DNA of 64,000 bases, taken from Candidatus Aminicenantota bacterium. Lineage in GTDB: Bacteria > Acidobacteriota > Aminicenantia > Aminicenantales > Saccharicenantaceae. Every line of letters begins with the position of its first letter. The first letter of the stretch is position 1. Both the position numbers and the translations under genes were made by a program. This document shows positions 35,761-46,243 of this stretch, one piece after another. The stretch is taken from positions 62,001 through 126,000 of the forward strand of contig JACIYJ010000007.1 of assembly GCA_014360015.1 (NCBI GenBank). Direction: 5' to 3'. Under the pieces are notes generated by a model. The model worked only from the letters and a program-made list of their open reading frames with translations. It searched no databases and was not told the DNA's origin.

Positions 35761-35970
35761 ATGAAATACATTGCCCTCGGACTGATCAAACTTTATCAGC
35801 TTTTAATCTCGCCGCTCCTTGGTCATAACTGTCGTTATTATCCCACTTGTTCGGAATACACTTATGAGGCCATAAAAAAGTACGGGCTGATAAAGGGCGG
35901 CTGGCTCGGTGGCAAAAGAATATTGAGATGTCACCCCTTTCACCAGGGAGGCATAGACCCGGTTCCTTAA
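35761..35970 (+). CDS. yidD: Membrane protein insertion efficiency factor YidD
   Basis: The 69-residue protein matches YidD, with [35 protein letters not shown] and the end [13 protein letters not shown]. The ATG at 35761 is preferred over the TTG immediately before it because GGAG lies 6 bases upstream. YidD assists YidC-dependent membrane insertion and lies between rnpA and yidC, as in most genomes. Confidence 0.95.
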   Translation: MKYIALGLIKLYQLLISPLLGHNCRYYPTCSEYTYEAIKKYGLIKGGWLGGKRILRCHPFHQGGIDPVP

Positions 35971-35979
35971 GAGGAGATT

Positions 35980-37677
35980 ATGGAAAGACGTTTAATTCTG
36001 GCAATTTTCCTTTCTTTTCTGATTCTTTTTCTCTATCAGCTTGTCTTCATCAAACCCCAGAAAATAACACCGACACCACCAGAACAGGCGGCTGCGGTTC
36101 AAAAAGCAGAGGCGCCGAAAGAAAGCCCTGAAGCACAGGAAACAAAAGCGCTCACGGCTGAAAGCCAGACTGCGGTTTCGGGTGAGGTAGTGGCTGCAGA
36201 AAAGGAAGAAACCTTAACCGTTGATACTCCCCTTTACACTGCTGTCTGGAGCAACAAAGGTGGCGTTCTCAAGAGCTGGAAACTTAAACATCATCTGAAG
36301 AGATTGCCTACAAAGAAAGAACCGGAGAAAGAGCCGTTAGACCTGGTTCCAGAAACAGCCGAAAAAACCGGACTTTACCCTTTTTCGCTCAAGCTCGACG
36401 AGCCGGAGCTGACTGAGAAAATCAACAGTGTACTTTACAGAGTTAAGGCTGGGAAGCTGATTGTTGAACCAGATCAGAAAAGCTCTCTTATATTCGAGTA
36501 TTCCGATGGGAATACTGTAAAAGTTAGGAAAGAATTTATCTTCAATGGCCAGGATTACAATTTCGAATTAAAAATGAGAGTCGAAATATCAGGCAAAGAA
36601 GTTGATCCGCTCATCCTCTGGGGACCTGGAATAAGCACTCTAAGCCCAGAAGAACTCAAGCAAAAATTTAGCGCCAACCGTGGCGCAGTCTTTCTGGCGA
36701 ACAAAAAAGTACTAAGACTTCAGGAGAAAAAAATCAGATTGGAGAGTGAAGCTACTCGTTATGCTGGGCTTGACTGGGCGGGTTATGAAGAAAATTATTT
36801 TGCGGCACTGTTCATTCTTGATCCCGTCCGAAGTCAGGCTTTTGCCTATAGAATTGACCTGGCCGAACCTCAGGCAGATGGGAAGACAGCGGTCGTCCCA
36901 TATTTTTATCTGGCTTTCAGCCGTCCGATGGAAGCTTATATCGGCCCCAAAGAATATGATCGTCTTGCTGCATATGGCCATCAAACCAAAAAAATCATCA
37001 ACTTTGGTTTTTTTGGTGGGATGGCTGAGCTGCTTCTAATAGCCACCAAGTATTTTCATAAATTTTTCCCGAACTGGGGCCTGGCCATCGTCATAATGAC
37101 TTTCATCATAAAAATCCTGTTCTTTCCATTAACCTACAGCTCGACTAAATCCATGGCCAAAATGCAGGAAATCCAGCCCAAGATTAGAGCTCTACGGGCA
37201 AAATATAAAAGAGCCAAGCAGGACATGGAACAGAGACGTCAGATGAATGAAGAGCTGATGCGTCTTTACAAAGAACACGGCATAAACCCGGCCAGTGGAT
37301 GTTTGCCGTTGTTAATTCAGCTCCCAGTTTTCTGGGGATTTTTCCGGATGTTAGTGGTAGCCGTGGAGTTCAGGCAGAGTCCGTTTGTTTTCTGGATAAA
37401 AGACTTGTCAGTCAGAGACCCGTATTATATCACTCCGATTCTGATGGGAGTTACCCAGTACATTTCTCAGAAAATGACTCCTTCCACCGCTGACCCAGCC
37501 CAACAGAAGATGATGCTGCTGATGCCTTTTATTTTCACCATTTTCTTCTTGAATTTTCAGGCCGGATTAGTTCTTTACTGGTTGACCAATAATGTTCTTC
37601 AAATAGCGCAGCAAGCCATTATGAACCGAATGATGGCTCGCAAGAGGGAGACCGATGGAAAAAGAAGAAAGAAATAA
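35980..37677 (+). CDS. yidC: Membrane protein insertase YidC
   Basis: At 565 residues this is the long Gram-negative form. The N-terminal helix (LILAIFLSFLILFLYQLVFI) is followed by a Pro/Ala/Glu-rich linker and a large periplasmic beta domain (about 75-335). The conserved insertase core has five helices, including GLAIVIMTFIIKILFFPLTY, HGINPASGCLPLLIQLPVFW and the final AGLVLYWLTNNVLQIAQQ. It inserts membrane proteins with or without Sec. The ribosome binding site is AAGAGGAG, and its 3' end overlaps jag by 23 bases. Confidence 0.97.
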   Translation: MERRLILAIFLSFLILFLYQLVFIKPQKITPTPPEQAAAVQKAEAPKESPEAQETKALTAESQTAVSGEVVAAEKEETLTVDTPLYTAVWSNKGGVLKSWKLKHHLKRLPTKKEPEKEPLDLVPETAEKTGLYPFSLKLDEPELTEKINSVLYRVKAGKLIVEPDQKSSLIFEYSDGNTVKVRKEFIFNGQDYNFELKMRVEISGKEVDPLILWGPGISTLSPEELKQKFSANRGAVFLANKKVLRLQEKKIRLESEATRYAGLDWAGYEENYFAALFILDPVRSQAFAYRIDLAEPQADGKTAVVPYFYLAFSRPMEAYIGPKEYDRLAAYGHQTKKIINFGFFGGMAELLLIATKYFHKFFPNWGLAIVIMTFIIKILFFPLTYSSTKSMAKMQEIQPKIRALRAKYKRAKQDMEQRRQMNEELMRLYKEHGINPASGCLPLLIQLPVFWGFFRMLVVAVEFRQSPFVFWIKDLSVRDPYYITPILMGVTQYISQKMTPSTADPAQQKMMLLMPFIFTIFFLNFQAGLVLYWLTNNVLQIAQQAIMNRMMARKRETDGKRRKK

Positions 37678-38332
37678 TCACTCGAACCACTCGCAAATTA
37701 TTGAAAAACAAGAATTTAAGGGTAGGAGCCTGGAAGATGCTCTGAGCCTGGCCGAGCATGTCTTGAAGGTTCCCCGGGATAAATTCAATTACGAAATCGT
37801 CACCGAAAAGACCAAACTGTTTGGCCTGAAAAACAAGGAAATAGTCATCAGAGCCTGGCCGAAGAATGATGACGAAGAGAATGCTGTGGCTAATTTTCTG
37901 AAGAAGCTGATGAAAGTTTTTCCTTTGGATTTGACCTATCAGATCAAAAAAAGAAACCAGCTGGTCTATGTGGTTTTCGACGGTGAGGATAAAAGACTGC
38001 TGCTCAAAAATGACGGGGCTTTACTTCTGGCCCTTCAGCACATTTTAAACAAAATCTCCACGACTAAGGTTCAGGCTGACTGTGAATTTTTCCGGCGGCG
38101 GAAAGAGAAAAGGCTTAAAGAGTACGCAATCCAGGTTGCCCAGAAGGTTAAAGAAACCGGACAGGAAGAAATCCTTGATTTTATGAATCCTTATGAAAGG
38201 CGGATCATCCACATTGCCGTTAACCAGATTCCTGGCCTGACCACGGAAAGCATAGGGGATGGCTTCCTGAAAAAAGTTCGGATCTTCCGGGTGGAAAACG
38301 ACAGCCAGAAAGCCCGCTTGAATCAGGAATAG
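37655..38332 (+). CDS. jag: Jag (KhpB/EloR-like) RNA-binding protein
   Basis: The 225-residue protein has three recognisable parts. The Jag_N domain (about 20-70) reads GRSLEDALSLAEHVLKVPRD. A KH-like domain (about 75-150) contains LLLKNDGALLLALQHILNKI. The R3H domain (about 160-215) contains MNPYERRIIHIAVNQIPGL, with the Arg-x3-His signature. Jag/KhpB binds RNA and is tied to cell elongation in Gram-positives. It overlaps yidC by 23 bases, so it must be translated from within the yidC 3' end. Confidence 0.93.
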   Translation: MEKEERNNHSNHSQIIEKQEFKGRSLEDALSLAEHVLKVPRDKFNYEIVTEKTKLFGLKNKEIVIRAWPKNDDEENAVANFLKKLMKVFPLDLTYQIKKRNQLVYVVFDGEDKRLLLKNDGALLLALQHILNKISTTKVQADCEFFRRRKEKRLKEYAIQVAQKVKETGQEEILDFMNPYERRIIHIAVNQIPGLTTESIGDGFLKKVRIFRVENDSQKARLNQE

Positions 38333-38355
38333 TCGCAACCCTTTTTTCAAGCCTG

Positions 38356-38384
38356 TTTACTATCTTTAGCTCTACGGTTAAAAT
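38356..38384 (+). promoter_or_regulatory. Possible leaderless promoter of mnmE
   Basis: TTTACT (38356-38361), a 17-base spacer and TAAAAT (38379-38384) end 6 bases before the mnmE ATG at 38391. The -35 box matches consensus at 4 of 6 positions and the -10 at 5 of 6. No Shine-Dalgarno precedes the ATG, which suits a leaderless message starting at the initiation codon. Confidence 0.5.
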
Positions 38385-38390
38385 TAAAAT

Positions 38391-39767
38391 ATGAATTATA
38401 GCCTGGAAGATACTATTATCGCCATTTCCACTCCATCGGGACAAGGTGGAATCGGCATAGTCAGACTGAGTGGTCCACAGGCTCTGGCCATTGCCAGCAA
38501 GATTTTTCAGGTTCGTGAAATCAATCCTGCAAACCATCCCAGGACTATGTGCTTCGGTTATCTTCTGGATTTTGAAAAGCAGGAAAGACTGGACGCCGGG
38601 TATTTGTGCTATTTCCCCGCTCCCAATTCCTACACTAAGGAAGATGTGGTGGAGATAAATCTGCATGGCTCTCCTGTTCTTCTGGCTGAAGCGGTTAGGC
38701 TCGGAATCAAAGCTGGGGCCAGGCTGGCTCATCCCGGCGAGTTTACTCTCAGGGCTTATCTTCACGGACGGATTGATATAATTCAGGCTGAAGCCATCAA
38801 TGATCTGATTAGAGCTGCTTCTTTGGACCAGGCTAAGATTTCTTTTCGACAGCTCGAAGGAAGTCTTTCAAGAAAAATTGCCAACATTAGAGACCAAGTA
38901 GTCGAACTTCTGGCTTTGATTGAAACTAAGATAGAATTTCCGGAAGAAGACTTGAACCTCGGTCATGAACAAATAAAAGCAAGCTTGCAAAATCTTATCG
39001 CCAACTTAGGAAAGCTGGTACACAGCTACGAACAGGGCCGGGCTCTGCTCGAAGGTTTGACCATTGCCCTTCTGGGAAAGACCAATGTTGGAAAGTCAAC
39101 TCTTTTTAACGCTCTGCTTGAGGAAGAAAGAGCCATCGTTACTCCCTACCCGGGTACTACTCGCGATTTTATTCGCGAAAACTTTCTGGTCGATGGTGTT
39201 TTGATGAGGTTGGTGGACATGGCCGGTTTCAGTCAGGCTCAACATCCGGTTGAGGAAGAAGGCATCGCCCGCGGGCAGAAGCTGGCTGACAAAGCTGACG
39301 GCCTTCTAATAATCCTTGATTCTTCCAGAGAAGAAACCGAAGAAGATTTTTACCTTCTTAACAAGTTCAAGCATAAAAAGAGATTGATAGTTTTTAATAA
39401 ATGTGACCTGGAACAGAAAATTAACAAAGAAAAAATTTTGGAATCTAACCCTGGAATTCCTTTTATCGAAATTTCAGCATTAAAAGGCACAAATATTGAA
39501 CCACTGAAAAGCTTGATGGTGAGGACTTTTTCTCCAACGATTGAGAAGCAGGAGGAAGTTATTCTTCACGAACGACAGAAAGCGCTGGTGGAGAAAATGA
39601 ACGACCACCTGAAAAAAGCATTGGAACTGCTTGAGACCAAATACAGCGAAGAACTGGTGGCTGAAGAAATTAGAGAAGTCATACCGGTCCTCGGGCAGTT
39701 AACAGGAGAAATCAAGACCCAGGAAGTTCTGGAAGAAATCTTTAACCGGTTCTGCATAGGGAAATGA
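38391..39767 (+). CDS. mnmE: tRNA modification GTPase MnmE
   Basis: The 458-residue protein has the N-terminal tetrahydrofolate-binding domain ([20 protein letters not shown]). The inserted G domain (about 220-375) has G1 [18 protein letters not shown]2 PGTTRDF, G3 DMAG and G4 NKCD. The C-terminal catalytic end is NRFCIGK with its conserved cysteine. With MnmG it adds carboxymethylaminomethyl groups to U34 of certain tRNAs. It lies 58 bases after jag and overlaps mnmG by 4 bases. Confidence 0.97.
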   Translation: MNYSLEDTIIAISTPSGQGGIGIVRLSGPQALAIASKIFQVREINPANHPRTMCFGYLLDFEKQERLDAGYLCYFPAPNSYTKEDVVEINLHGSPVLLAEAVRLGIKAGARLAHPGEFTLRAYLHGRIDIIQAEAINDLIRAASLDQAKISFRQLEGSLSRKIANIRDQVVELLALIETKIEFPEEDLNLGHEQIKASLQNLIANLGKLVHSYEQGRALLEGLTIALLGKTNVGKSTLFNALLEEERAIVTPYPGTTRDFIRENFLVDGVLMRLVDMAGFSQAQHPVEEEGIARGQKLADKADGLLIILDSSREETEEDFYLLNKFKHKKRLIVFNKCDLEQKINKEKILESNPGIPFIEISALKGTNIEPLKSLMVRTFSPTIEKQEEVILHERQKALVEKMNDHLKKALELLETKYSEELVAEEIREVIPVLGQLTGEIKTQEVLEEIFNRFCIGK

Positions 39768-41647
39768 GCCAGAAACATTATGACGAAGAATTTGATGTGG
39801 TGGTGGTCGGAGCCGGTCATGCTGGCTGTGAAGCGGCTGTGGCGGCAGCCAGAATGGGCGCTTCCACCTGTCTTATCACGATTCATCTGGAGACAATTGC
39901 CCAGATGTCCTGCAATCCAGCTATCGGCGGACTGGCCAAGGGGCATCTGGTCAGGGAAATCGATGCCCTGGGCGGGATTATGGGGCTTATGGCTGATGAA
40001 ACAGGGATTCATTTTCGGCTGTTGAACCGAAGCCGGGGTGGCGCTGTCCAGGGACCAAGAGCTCAGTGCGATAAAGCTGCTTACCGGCTCACCATGAAAA
40101 AATGGCTGGAAGAAGTTCCTGGGCTAAGGATCTTGCAGTCCATTGTCACTGACCTGATCATAGAAGGAGACGAAGTTAAGGGAGTTATTAATAAAGATGG
40201 AACTAAAATAAAAGCGGGTGCAGTCATCCTGACTCCCGGAACTTTTCTTAACGGGCTAATTCATATCGGGCTGAACAGTTATCCTGCAGGAAGAGCCAAT
40301 GAACCACCGGCTGTGGAGCTGGCAGAATCTCTTAAAAAAGCCGGTTTCAGGATGCTGAGGCTTAAAACCGGTACACCGATGAGGCTGGACAAAAACAGTA
40401 TCGACTGGGAGAAATTTCAGCCCCAGCCTGGCGATGAGCAGCCGGTTGCTTTTTCTTTCAGGACAAACAGGAAGCTTGAGAATAAAATTGTTTGTTATGT
40501 TGGCTATACCAACGATAAAACTCATGAGGTTATCCGCAGAAACCTGGATAAATCGCCTCTTTACAGCGGAAAGATTAAAGGAATCGGACCGCGGTACTGT
40601 CCATCGATCGAAGATAAAGTCGTAAAATTTCCACACCATCCAAGACATCAATTCTTTCTTGAACCTGAAGGCCTCAATACAACCGAAGTCTACGTAAACG
40701 GGATGTCTTCAAGCTTACCGTATGAAGTCCAGAAGGAAATTCTCAGCACCATTCCAGGTCTGGACCAGGCTAAAATTCTCCGGCCAGCGTACGGGATAGA
40801 ATATGATGCGGTATCGCCGCTGGAACTCAGGGCAACTCTTGAAACCAAAAGAATAAAAAATCTCTATCTGGCTGGGCAGATAAACGGGACTTCAGGGTAT
40901 GAAGAAGCTGCCGCTCAAGGGCTGGTAGCAGGAATCAATGCCGTTTTGAAGCTGAGGAACCAGCCACCTTTCATCCTGGCCCGGCATGAAGCTTATATCG
41001 GGGTGCTGATTGATGATCTGATTTCCCTCGGAGTAGAAGAACCTTACAGGCTTTTCACCTCCAGGGCGGAGTACCGCCTCAGTTTAAGGATTGATAATGC
41101 TGATAAGAGGCTCATGCCTTACGGATACAAATTAGGGCTGATAAGCGAGGTAGATTACCAGAAATTCTTAGAAAAGCAGGAAAGAACCAGAATAGTGATA
41201 GAGTTCTTGAAAAAGGAAAAAATCCAGAATGAGAATAAAGAATCCATTCCGCTCGTCAATTACCTTAGACAACCTGGAATAAGCCTGGAGATGATAAGAG
41301 AAAAGGTCCCATTTCCGGTTGAGCTTACTGATGAAGAAAAAAGATTCATTGAATCGGAAATAAAGTATGAGGGGTACATAAGAAAACAGGAGAAAGAGAT
41401 TAACAGGATAATGAAGCTTGACTCTATGGTGTTACCTGAAGATATAGATTTTCGAGAAATTCCAGGCTTAACCAGAGAATTAATAGAAAAACTGGAAAAG
41501 AATCGACCCAAAACCATGGCCGAAGTGAAAAAAATCTCTGGAATTACGCCAGCAGCTGTCTATAATATTTATTTGTACCTCGAGGTTATCAGAAAAAAGA
41601 ACCTTGAGGATAATGTTCCACGTGGAACATGTGAGGTAGATGAATAA
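39764..41647 (+). CDS. mnmG: tRNA uridine 5-carboxymethylaminomethyl modification enzyme MnmG
   Basis: The 627-residue flavoprotein starts with the FAD-binding [20 protein letters not shown]. It also has [20 protein letters not shown] and [20 protein letters not shown], all typical of MnmG/GidA. The C-terminal helical domain that binds MnmE and tRNA is present ([20 protein letters not shown]). The final codons (NVPRGT) encode a perfect parS palindrome, and the last 8 bases overlap parA. Confidence 0.97.
   Translation: MSQKHYDEEFDVVVVGAGHAGCEAAVAAARMGASTCLITIHLETIAQMSCNPAIGGLAKGHLVREIDALGGIMGLMADETGIHFRLLNRSRGGAVQGPRAQCDKAAYRLTMKKWLEEVPGLRILQSIVTDLIIEGDEVKGVINKDGTKIKAGAVILTPGTFLNGLIHIGLNSYPAGRANEPPAVELAESLKKAGFRMLRLKTGTPMRLDKNSIDWEKFQPQPGDEQPVAFSFRTNRKLENKIVCYVGYTNDKTHEVIRRNLDKSPLYSGKIKGIGPRYCPSIEDKVVKFPHHPRHQFFLEPEGLNTTEVYVNGMSSSLPYEVQKEILSTIPGLDQAKILRPAYGIEYDAVSPLELRATLETKRIKNLYLAGQINGTSGYEEAAAQGLVAGINAVLKLRNQPPFILARHEAYIGVLIDDLISLGVEEPYRLFTSRAEYRLSLRIDNADKRLMPYGYKLGLISEVDYQKFLEKQERTRIVIEFLKKEKIQNENKESIPLVNYLRQPGISLEMIREKVPFPVELTDEEKRFIESEIKYEGYIRKQEKEINRIMKLDSMVLPEDIDFREIPGLTRELIEKLEKNRPKTMAEVKKISGITPAAVYNIYLYLEVIRKKNLEDNVPRGTCEVDE
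41613..41630. promoter_or_regulatory. parS: parS centromere site
   Basis: TGTTCCACGTGGAACA (41614-41629) is a perfect 16-base palindrome, extended by one A/T pair on each side. It matches the bacterial ParB-binding consensus TGTTnCACGTGnAACA. It lies within the 3' coding end of mnmG, 10 bases before the parA start, in the usual position next to the parAB genes. It is the only such site I found in the window. Confidence 0.93.
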
Positions 41648-42395
41648 AATAATAGCTATTGCCAATCAGAAAGGTGGTGTGGGGAAAACTACCACTGCCA
41701 TCAACCTGGGGGCTTCCTTAGCCCTGAAAAACCTCAGGGTTCTCATCGTCGATTTTGATCCCCAAGGAATGGCCACGGTGGGGCTGGGCAAAGCTAAGGA
41801 GAAGGGCAAGGGTATCTATCAGGTAGTACTAAACGGCCAGGATGTGATGGACTATATGATTCCGACAGAAGTGGAAAACCTGTTCCTCTGCGGATGTTCT
41901 CCTGAATTAAGCGGGGCAGAAGCTGAGCTTTTTCAAGCCTCGGAGCGGGAAAAAAGGCTGAAAAAGGCTCTCGAAAGCGTCAGAAAGCTGTTCAATTTTA
42001 TTCTTATTGATTGCCCACCCTCTCTTGGCTTTCTGACGATTAATGCTCTTACAGCCGCTGATTCCATCCTGATACCGGTTCAGGCGGAATTTTTCTGTAT
42101 GGAGGGGATACCGGACCTATTTCATACCCTTGACATGGTTAGAACTTATTTTAATCCCCAGCTCTATATCGAAGGCATTCTCCTGACCATGTTCGATGAA
42201 AGAACAAATCTGGCTAAGCAAGTGGCTGAAGAAATCAAGAATTCTTTAAAAGGCGTTTTGCTGAATACTGTAATTCCAAGAAGCATCAGGCTGGCTGAAG
42301 CGCCCAGTTTCGGAAAACCCATAATTCTTTATGACCCCAAATCAAAAGGGGCGGAAGCTTATATGAATTTAGCTGAGGAGTTGATAAGAAAATGA
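41640..42395 (+). CDS. parA: Chromosome-partitioning ATPase ParA (Soj)
   Basis: The 251-residue protein has the deviant Walker [17 protein letters not shown] and Walker A' [14 protein letters not shown]. The Walker B region is [13 protein letters not shown]. It lacks an N-terminal DNA-binding extension, so it is the short chromosomal Soj type. ParA forms an ATP-dependent gradient that separates ParB-parS complexes. It overlaps mnmG by 8 bases and parB by 4 bases. Confidence 0.97.
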   Translation: MNKIIAIANQKGGVGKTTTAINLGASLALKNLRVLIVDFDPQGMATVGLGKAKEKGKGIYQVVLNGQDVMDYMIPTEVENLFLCGCSPELSGAEAELFQASEREKRLKKALESVRKLFNFILIDCPPSLGFLTINALTAADSILIPVQAEFFCMEGIPDLFHTLDMVRTYFNPQLYIEGILLTMFDERTNLAKQVAEEIKNSLKGVLLNTVIPRSIRLAEAPSFGKPIILYDPKSKGAEAYMNLAEELIRK

Positions 42396-43237
42396 CCAAA
42401 AAAGCTCTGGGAAAAGGCCTTGGGGCCTTCATACCCGAGGAATTCGGGATTCTAAAAGAGGACCGATATGCTGAGGTAGAAATCGAAAAAGTCAGACCCA
42501 ACCCTCAGCAGCCAAGAACCATGTTTGATGACCAGTCTATTGATGAACTGGCCAGGTCTATCAGAGAAACCGGAATAATTCAACCAGTTCTGGTTGTGCC
42601 TGAAGAGGACCATTACAAAATAATAGTCGGAGAGAGAAGATGGAGAGCTGCCCAGAAAGCTGGTCTGCGGTCCATTCCGGTTATTATCAGAAACATTTCG
42701 GTTGATAAGCAGCTTGAAATTTCGCTCATCGAAAACATCCACCGAGAAGATTTAAACCCCTTAGAAATAGCCCAAGCCTTCCAGCGCCTGAGCGAAGAAC
42801 TCGGCCTTACCCAGCAAGAAATTGCCGATAAGGTCGGAAAAGACCGGGCTTCAGTGGCCAATTACATCAGACTGCTTAAACTTCCGGAAGAAATCAAGCA
42901 ATTTATCCGGGAAAATAAACTGTCTATGGGCCAGGCCAGGGCTATCTTAGCTCTGGAAGAACCTGAACTCCAGCTTCAGGTGGCCAGGCAGGTGGTGGAG
43001 AAAGGCTTTTCTGTTAGAGAAACAGAAAAACTTGTTCAGAAGTTTAAAGAAAGACCGCCACGTGCCCAGAAATCGCTGGAAGACCCGGACCTTAAAGCGC
43101 TGGAAGAAGAACTGATCACGTTTCTGGGAACAAAGGTGGCCATCAGCGGTAATCGCAACAAGGGGACCATAAAAATCTTCTATTTTTCTCTGGATGACCT
43201 TAACAGAATTTATGATAAGATAAAAGGAGCGAAATGA
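42392..43237 (+). CDS. parB: Chromosome-partitioning protein ParB (Spo0J), CTPase
   Basis: The 281-residue protein has the ParB N-terminal CTP-binding domain with GERRWRAAQKAG and ENIHREDLNPLEIAQAF. The helix-turn-helix (LTQQEIADKVGKDRASVANY) recognises parS. A C-terminal dimerisation domain follows. The N-terminal ALGKGLGAFIPEE is the ParA-interacting region. It should load at the parS site 0.8 kb upstream and spread as a sliding clamp. Confidence 0.97.
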   Translation: MTKKALGKGLGAFIPEEFGILKEDRYAEVEIEKVRPNPQQPRTMFDDQSIDELARSIRETGIIQPVLVVPEEDHYKIIVGERRWRAAQKAGLRSIPVIIRNISVDKQLEISLIENIHREDLNPLEIAQAFQRLSEELGLTQQEIADKVGKDRASVANYIRLLKLPEEIKQFIRENKLSMGQARAILALEEPELQLQVARQVVEKGFSVRETEKLVQKFKERPPRAQKSLEDPDLKALEEELITFLGTKVAISGNRNKGTIKIFYFSLDDLNRIYDKIKGAK

Positions 43238-43641
43238 TGAAAGAAAAAGAAAAAGTGAGAGAAATCGCAGAAGAATCCCACTTGGCTGGTCTAATCGACC
43301 ACGGGACTGAGCTAAGAGGCGAATTAAGTTTTAAAGGTTCCTTCAGAATAGAAGGTTATTTTCAAGGAAAAATTTTTTCAGAATCTCTGTTGATTGTAGG
43401 AGAAAAAGGCAAAGTTGAAGCTGATGTTAAAGTTGGCCAGCTTATCATCAACGGAGAAATCAGGGGAAATCTTCAGGCCAAAGATAGAATCGAAGTTCAC
43501 AATAAAGGCCGGGTTTTTGGCACCTTAATCACACCACGCCTGATGGTTGAAGAAGGTGCCTATCTTGATGCTACCTGCCAAACCACTGAAATTCCGGCCG
43601 CAGCTCCTATTCCAGAAACTGAAAAAAAGCTACAGACCTGA
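43234..43641 (+). CDS. Bactofilin
   Basis: The 135-residue protein is a bactofilin (DUF583). A short charged N-terminus is followed by a right-handed beta-helix with short repeats such as LSFKGSFRIEGYFQGKIFS and GEIRGNLQAKDRIEVHNKG. Bactofilins polymerise without nucleotide and position cell-wall or chromosome machinery; in Myxococcus they tether ParAB. The 4-base overlap with parB suggests the same connection here, though this is inference. Confidence 0.93.
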   Translation: MMKEKEKVREIAEESHLAGLIDHGTELRGELSFKGSFRIEGYFQGKIFSESLLIVGEKGKVEADVKVGQLIINGEIRGNLQAKDRIEVHNKGRVFGTLITPRLMVEEGAYLDATCQTTEIPAAAPIPETEKKLQT

Positions 43642-43902
43642 TATGGCGCTAAACCTTCAGAATTTATTGTCTGACAAGTATTAACTTAATAAGCCCATTT
43701 ATCCTGTTCTGGTAAAAAAATTTTGTTTGCCACTTCTTATTCTCAAAAATACTTTTCTTTTATTAGGACAAACTTCTGGTTTTTCGGGAGCTCCTGCTGG
43801 CAAAAATGTGGTGTCTATAAAAAGGAGACCCTGGATTTGAGCCAGCCAAATTCATCGTTAACGAAGCCAAATGATTTTTTTTCTTGAAAACCAAAACCTT
43901 TC
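43642..43902. other. Non-coding stretch between bactofilin and pyrG
   Basis: The region is AT-rich and has no convincing reading frame. It contains two small palindromes (TTGTCTGACAA near 43669 and TCGTTAACGA near 43855) and a weak AAGGAG followed by a TTG-started 16-codon frame, which I do not call. No T-tailed hairpin for the par operon was found. Confidence 0.4.
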
Positions 43903-43931
43903 TTGAGCAAAAAATTCAAAAGGTTTATAAT
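43903..43931 (+). promoter_or_regulatory. Promoter of pyrG
   Basis: TTGAGC (43903-43908), a 17-base spacer and perfect TATAAT (43926-43931) precede pyrG. The leader is about 30 bases and includes the ribosome binding site GAAAGGGA. No attenuator hairpin lies between promoter and start, unlike the pyrG leader of Bacillus. Confidence 0.7.
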
Positions 43932-43967
43932 CAGATTTAAATTAAGCGCGTGAGAAAGGGACAGACA

Positions 43968-45575
43968 ATGAGTAAGTTTATATTTGTGACCGGTGGAGTA
44001 ATTTCGGGTCTGGGTAAAGGAATTGCCGCGGCTTCCATCGGACTGTTGCTCGAATCCCACGGATATAAAATAACCCTTCAGAAATTTGACCCATACCTTA
44101 ATGTTGACCCGGGGACCATGAGCCCTTTTCAGCATGGTGAAGTTTATGTGACTGATGATGGTGCCGAGACTGACCTTGATCTTGGACATTATGAACGTTT
44201 TACTTCAACCAGAACGACCAGGTCACACAACTGGACTGCTGGAAAAATCTATGAGCTGATTATCAAGAAAGAAAGACGCGGGGACTATTTGGGAAAAACT
44301 GTTCAGGTTATTCCACACGTGACCGATGAAATCAAGAATGCTTTTTATTCTGTTGCTGGAAATAACGACATTGTCATTGTCGAAATAGGCGGCACTGTCG
44401 GTGATATCGAGAGCCAGCCATTTCTAGAAGCAATCAGACAGATGAGGCTTTCGCTTGGCAGCGAAAATACCCTGTTCATTCATCTAACTCTCATTCCATT
44501 TATCGGTACTTCAGGAGAGCTGAAAACCAAGCCGACCCAGCATAGCGTGAAGGAACTGAGAGCCATCGGTATTCAGCCTGATATTCTCCTCTGTCGCACC
44601 AGCCGCGAACTTCCGCCGGACCTAAAAGCCAAGATCGCTCTGTTCACCAACGTGCCGCTTGAGGCTGTTATTACGGCCATGGATGCCCCATCAATCTATG
44701 ATATCCCTTTGAATTTTGCTGAAGAGGGACTCGACCGAATCATTCTGAAAAAGCTTAACCTGGAAGTTCGTCAGCCTGACCTGACTCGCTGGAAAAACAT
44801 CGTTCAGCGCAGTCGTCATCCAAAGGATGAAGTCAATATTGCCATGGTAGGGAAGTATATTGGACTGCACGATTCCTACATCAGCCTGAACCAGGCCCTG
44901 GACCATGGTGGCCTGGCTAACTACCTGAAGGTCAACATTGATTGGATTGAGGCTGAAGACTTGGAGAAAGGCAACCCAGCTAAAATTCTTAAAAATAAAG
45001 ATGGAATTCTGGTTCCCGGAGGTTTTGGCCAGCGCGGAATTGAAGGCAAAATAAGAGCCATCACCTACGCTCGAGAAAACGAAGTTCCTTTCTTCGGTAT
45101 CTGTCTTGGAATGCAATGCGCTACCATAGAATTTGCCAGAAATGTAGCTGGACTGAAGAAGGCTCATAGTGAAGAATTCGACAGCAACACTCCTTATAAA
45201 ATATTTCGGCTCTGGCGAGAGCTCAGAAAAGATTCTGACCTCGGCGGCACCATGAGACTTGGAGCTTACAATTGTCAGCTAAAAAAAGGAACGCTGGCTT
45301 ATTCCATTTACAAGAGTGCAACGATAAGTGAACGTCATCGCCACCGTTACGAATTCAATCCGGAATATGAGAAAATTCTATCGTCCGCCGGGCTGGTAAT
45401 TTCAGGCAAGAATCCTGAACATGATCTGGTGGAAATCGTTGAACTTAAAAATCATCCCTGGTTCCTTGGCTGTCAATTCCATCCAGAGTTCAAATCGCGG
45501 CCCCTCGAACCCCATCCGCTGTTCAAGTCTTTTATCGCGGCTGCCTATGAATATAAGAAAAAACGTAAGAAATAA
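43968..45575 (+). CDS. pyrG: CTP synthase
   Basis: I start at the ATG at 43968 (535 residues), because GAAAGGGA lies just upstream, rather than the GTG at 43950. The synthetase domain begins [20 protein letters not shown] and contains [20 protein letters not shown]. The glutaminase domain has the catalytic Cys in [17 protein letters not shown] and the His/Glu pair in FHPEFKSRP. It converts UTP to CTP using glutamine. Confidence 0.97.
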   Translation: MSKFIFVTGGVISGLGKGIAAASIGLLLESHGYKITLQKFDPYLNVDPGTMSPFQHGEVYVTDDGAETDLDLGHYERFTSTRTTRSHNWTAGKIYELIIKKERRGDYLGKTVQVIPHVTDEIKNAFYSVAGNNDIVIVEIGGTVGDIESQPFLEAIRQMRLSLGSENTLFIHLTLIPFIGTSGELKTKPTQHSVKELRAIGIQPDILLCRTSRELPPDLKAKIALFTNVPLEAVITAMDAPSIYDIPLNFAEEGLDRIILKKLNLEVRQPDLTRWKNIVQRSRHPKDEVNIAMVGKYIGLHDSYISLNQALDHGGLANYLKVNIDWIEAEDLEKGNPAKILKNKDGILVPGGFGQRGIEGKIRAITYARENEVPFFGICLGMQCATIEFARNVAGLKKAHSEEFDSNTPYKIFRLWRELRKDSDLGGTMRLGAYNCQLKKGTLAYSIYKSATISERHRHRYEFNPEYEKILSSAGLVISGKNPEHDLVEIVELKNHPWFLGCQFHPEFKSRPLEPHPLFKSFIAAAYEYKKKRKK

Positions 45576-45636
45576 TTTTATATAATATTTTCTAAATTAT
45601 TGATAATAAATTAATTATAAAGACAGAGGACTTGCT

Positions 45637-46200
45637 ATGCTTTTTAAACGATTTAAACGAAAAATTCAACCTGCGAGAAAGATTGCCATGCTCCTGATGG
45701 ATGTTGATGGCACCCTGACTGATGGGACGATCTTCGTTCTGCCCGATGGTCAGGAAGTCAAGGGTTATCATGTTCATGATGGGCTGGGAATCTTTCTGGC
45801 AAAAATGGCTGGACTCAAAGTTGGCATAATCACAGGCAAAACTTCCCCGGCTCTGGAAAGGCGAGCTGAAAGGCTGGGCATTGAAGAACTCCATCAGGGA
45901 ATTCTGGATAAGAAAAAAGTTCTCGAAGAAATTGCTGAACGTCATAATTTAACCCTTGATCAAATCGCCTACATTGGCGATGATCTGGGTGATCTGGAAG
46001 TGATGGAGTCGGTCGGTTTTCCGGCCGCGGTGGCTAATGCCCATCCGACGATTAAAAAAGTGGCTCGCTACATATGTCGGGCTGAAGGTGGCCGGGGCGC
46101 GGTCCGGGAATTCATCGAATTCATTTTGAAAGCTCAGGGCAAGTGGGAAATTCTGGAACAAAAAGCGAAAGAAATAAAAAGAGATTTTCAAAATAGTTAA
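45637..46200 (+). CDS. kdsC: KdsC-like HAD phosphatase (Kdo-8-phosphate phosphatase)
   Basis: The 187-residue protein is a C0-type HAD phosphatase. Motif I is LLMDVDGTLTDG, motif II IITGKTSPA and motif III/IV YIGDDLGDLEVM. This matches KdsC, which makes Kdo for lipopolysaccharide. The sister enzyme acting on N-acylneuraminate-9-phosphate is hard to tell apart by eye, and no kdsA or kdsB is adjacent. It is followed by sugar-nucleotide genes, which fits an envelope polysaccharide role. Confidence 0.85.
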   Translation: MLFKRFKRKIQPARKIAMLLMDVDGTLTDGTIFVLPDGQEVKGYHVHDGLGIFLAKMAGLKVGIITGKTSPALERRAERLGIEELHQGILDKKKVLEEIAERHNLTLDQIAYIGDDLGDLEVMESVGFPAAVANAHPTIKKVARYICRAEGGRGAVREFIEFILKAQGKWEILEQKAKEIKRDFQNS

Positions 46201-46243
46201 AGATGTATTAAGCTATAAGCGATGAAGCTCGGGGAGGCTGAAG

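Noticed and set aside
43062..43067. CACGTG in parB, and another near 44317 in pyrG, as parS sites
   Set aside because: The surrounding bases do not form the extended palindrome, and such hexamers are expected by chance.
43832..43885. 16-codon TTG-started leader peptide before pyrG
   Set aside because: An AAGGAG precedes it, but it lies upstream of the identified pyrG promoter and nothing else supports translation.
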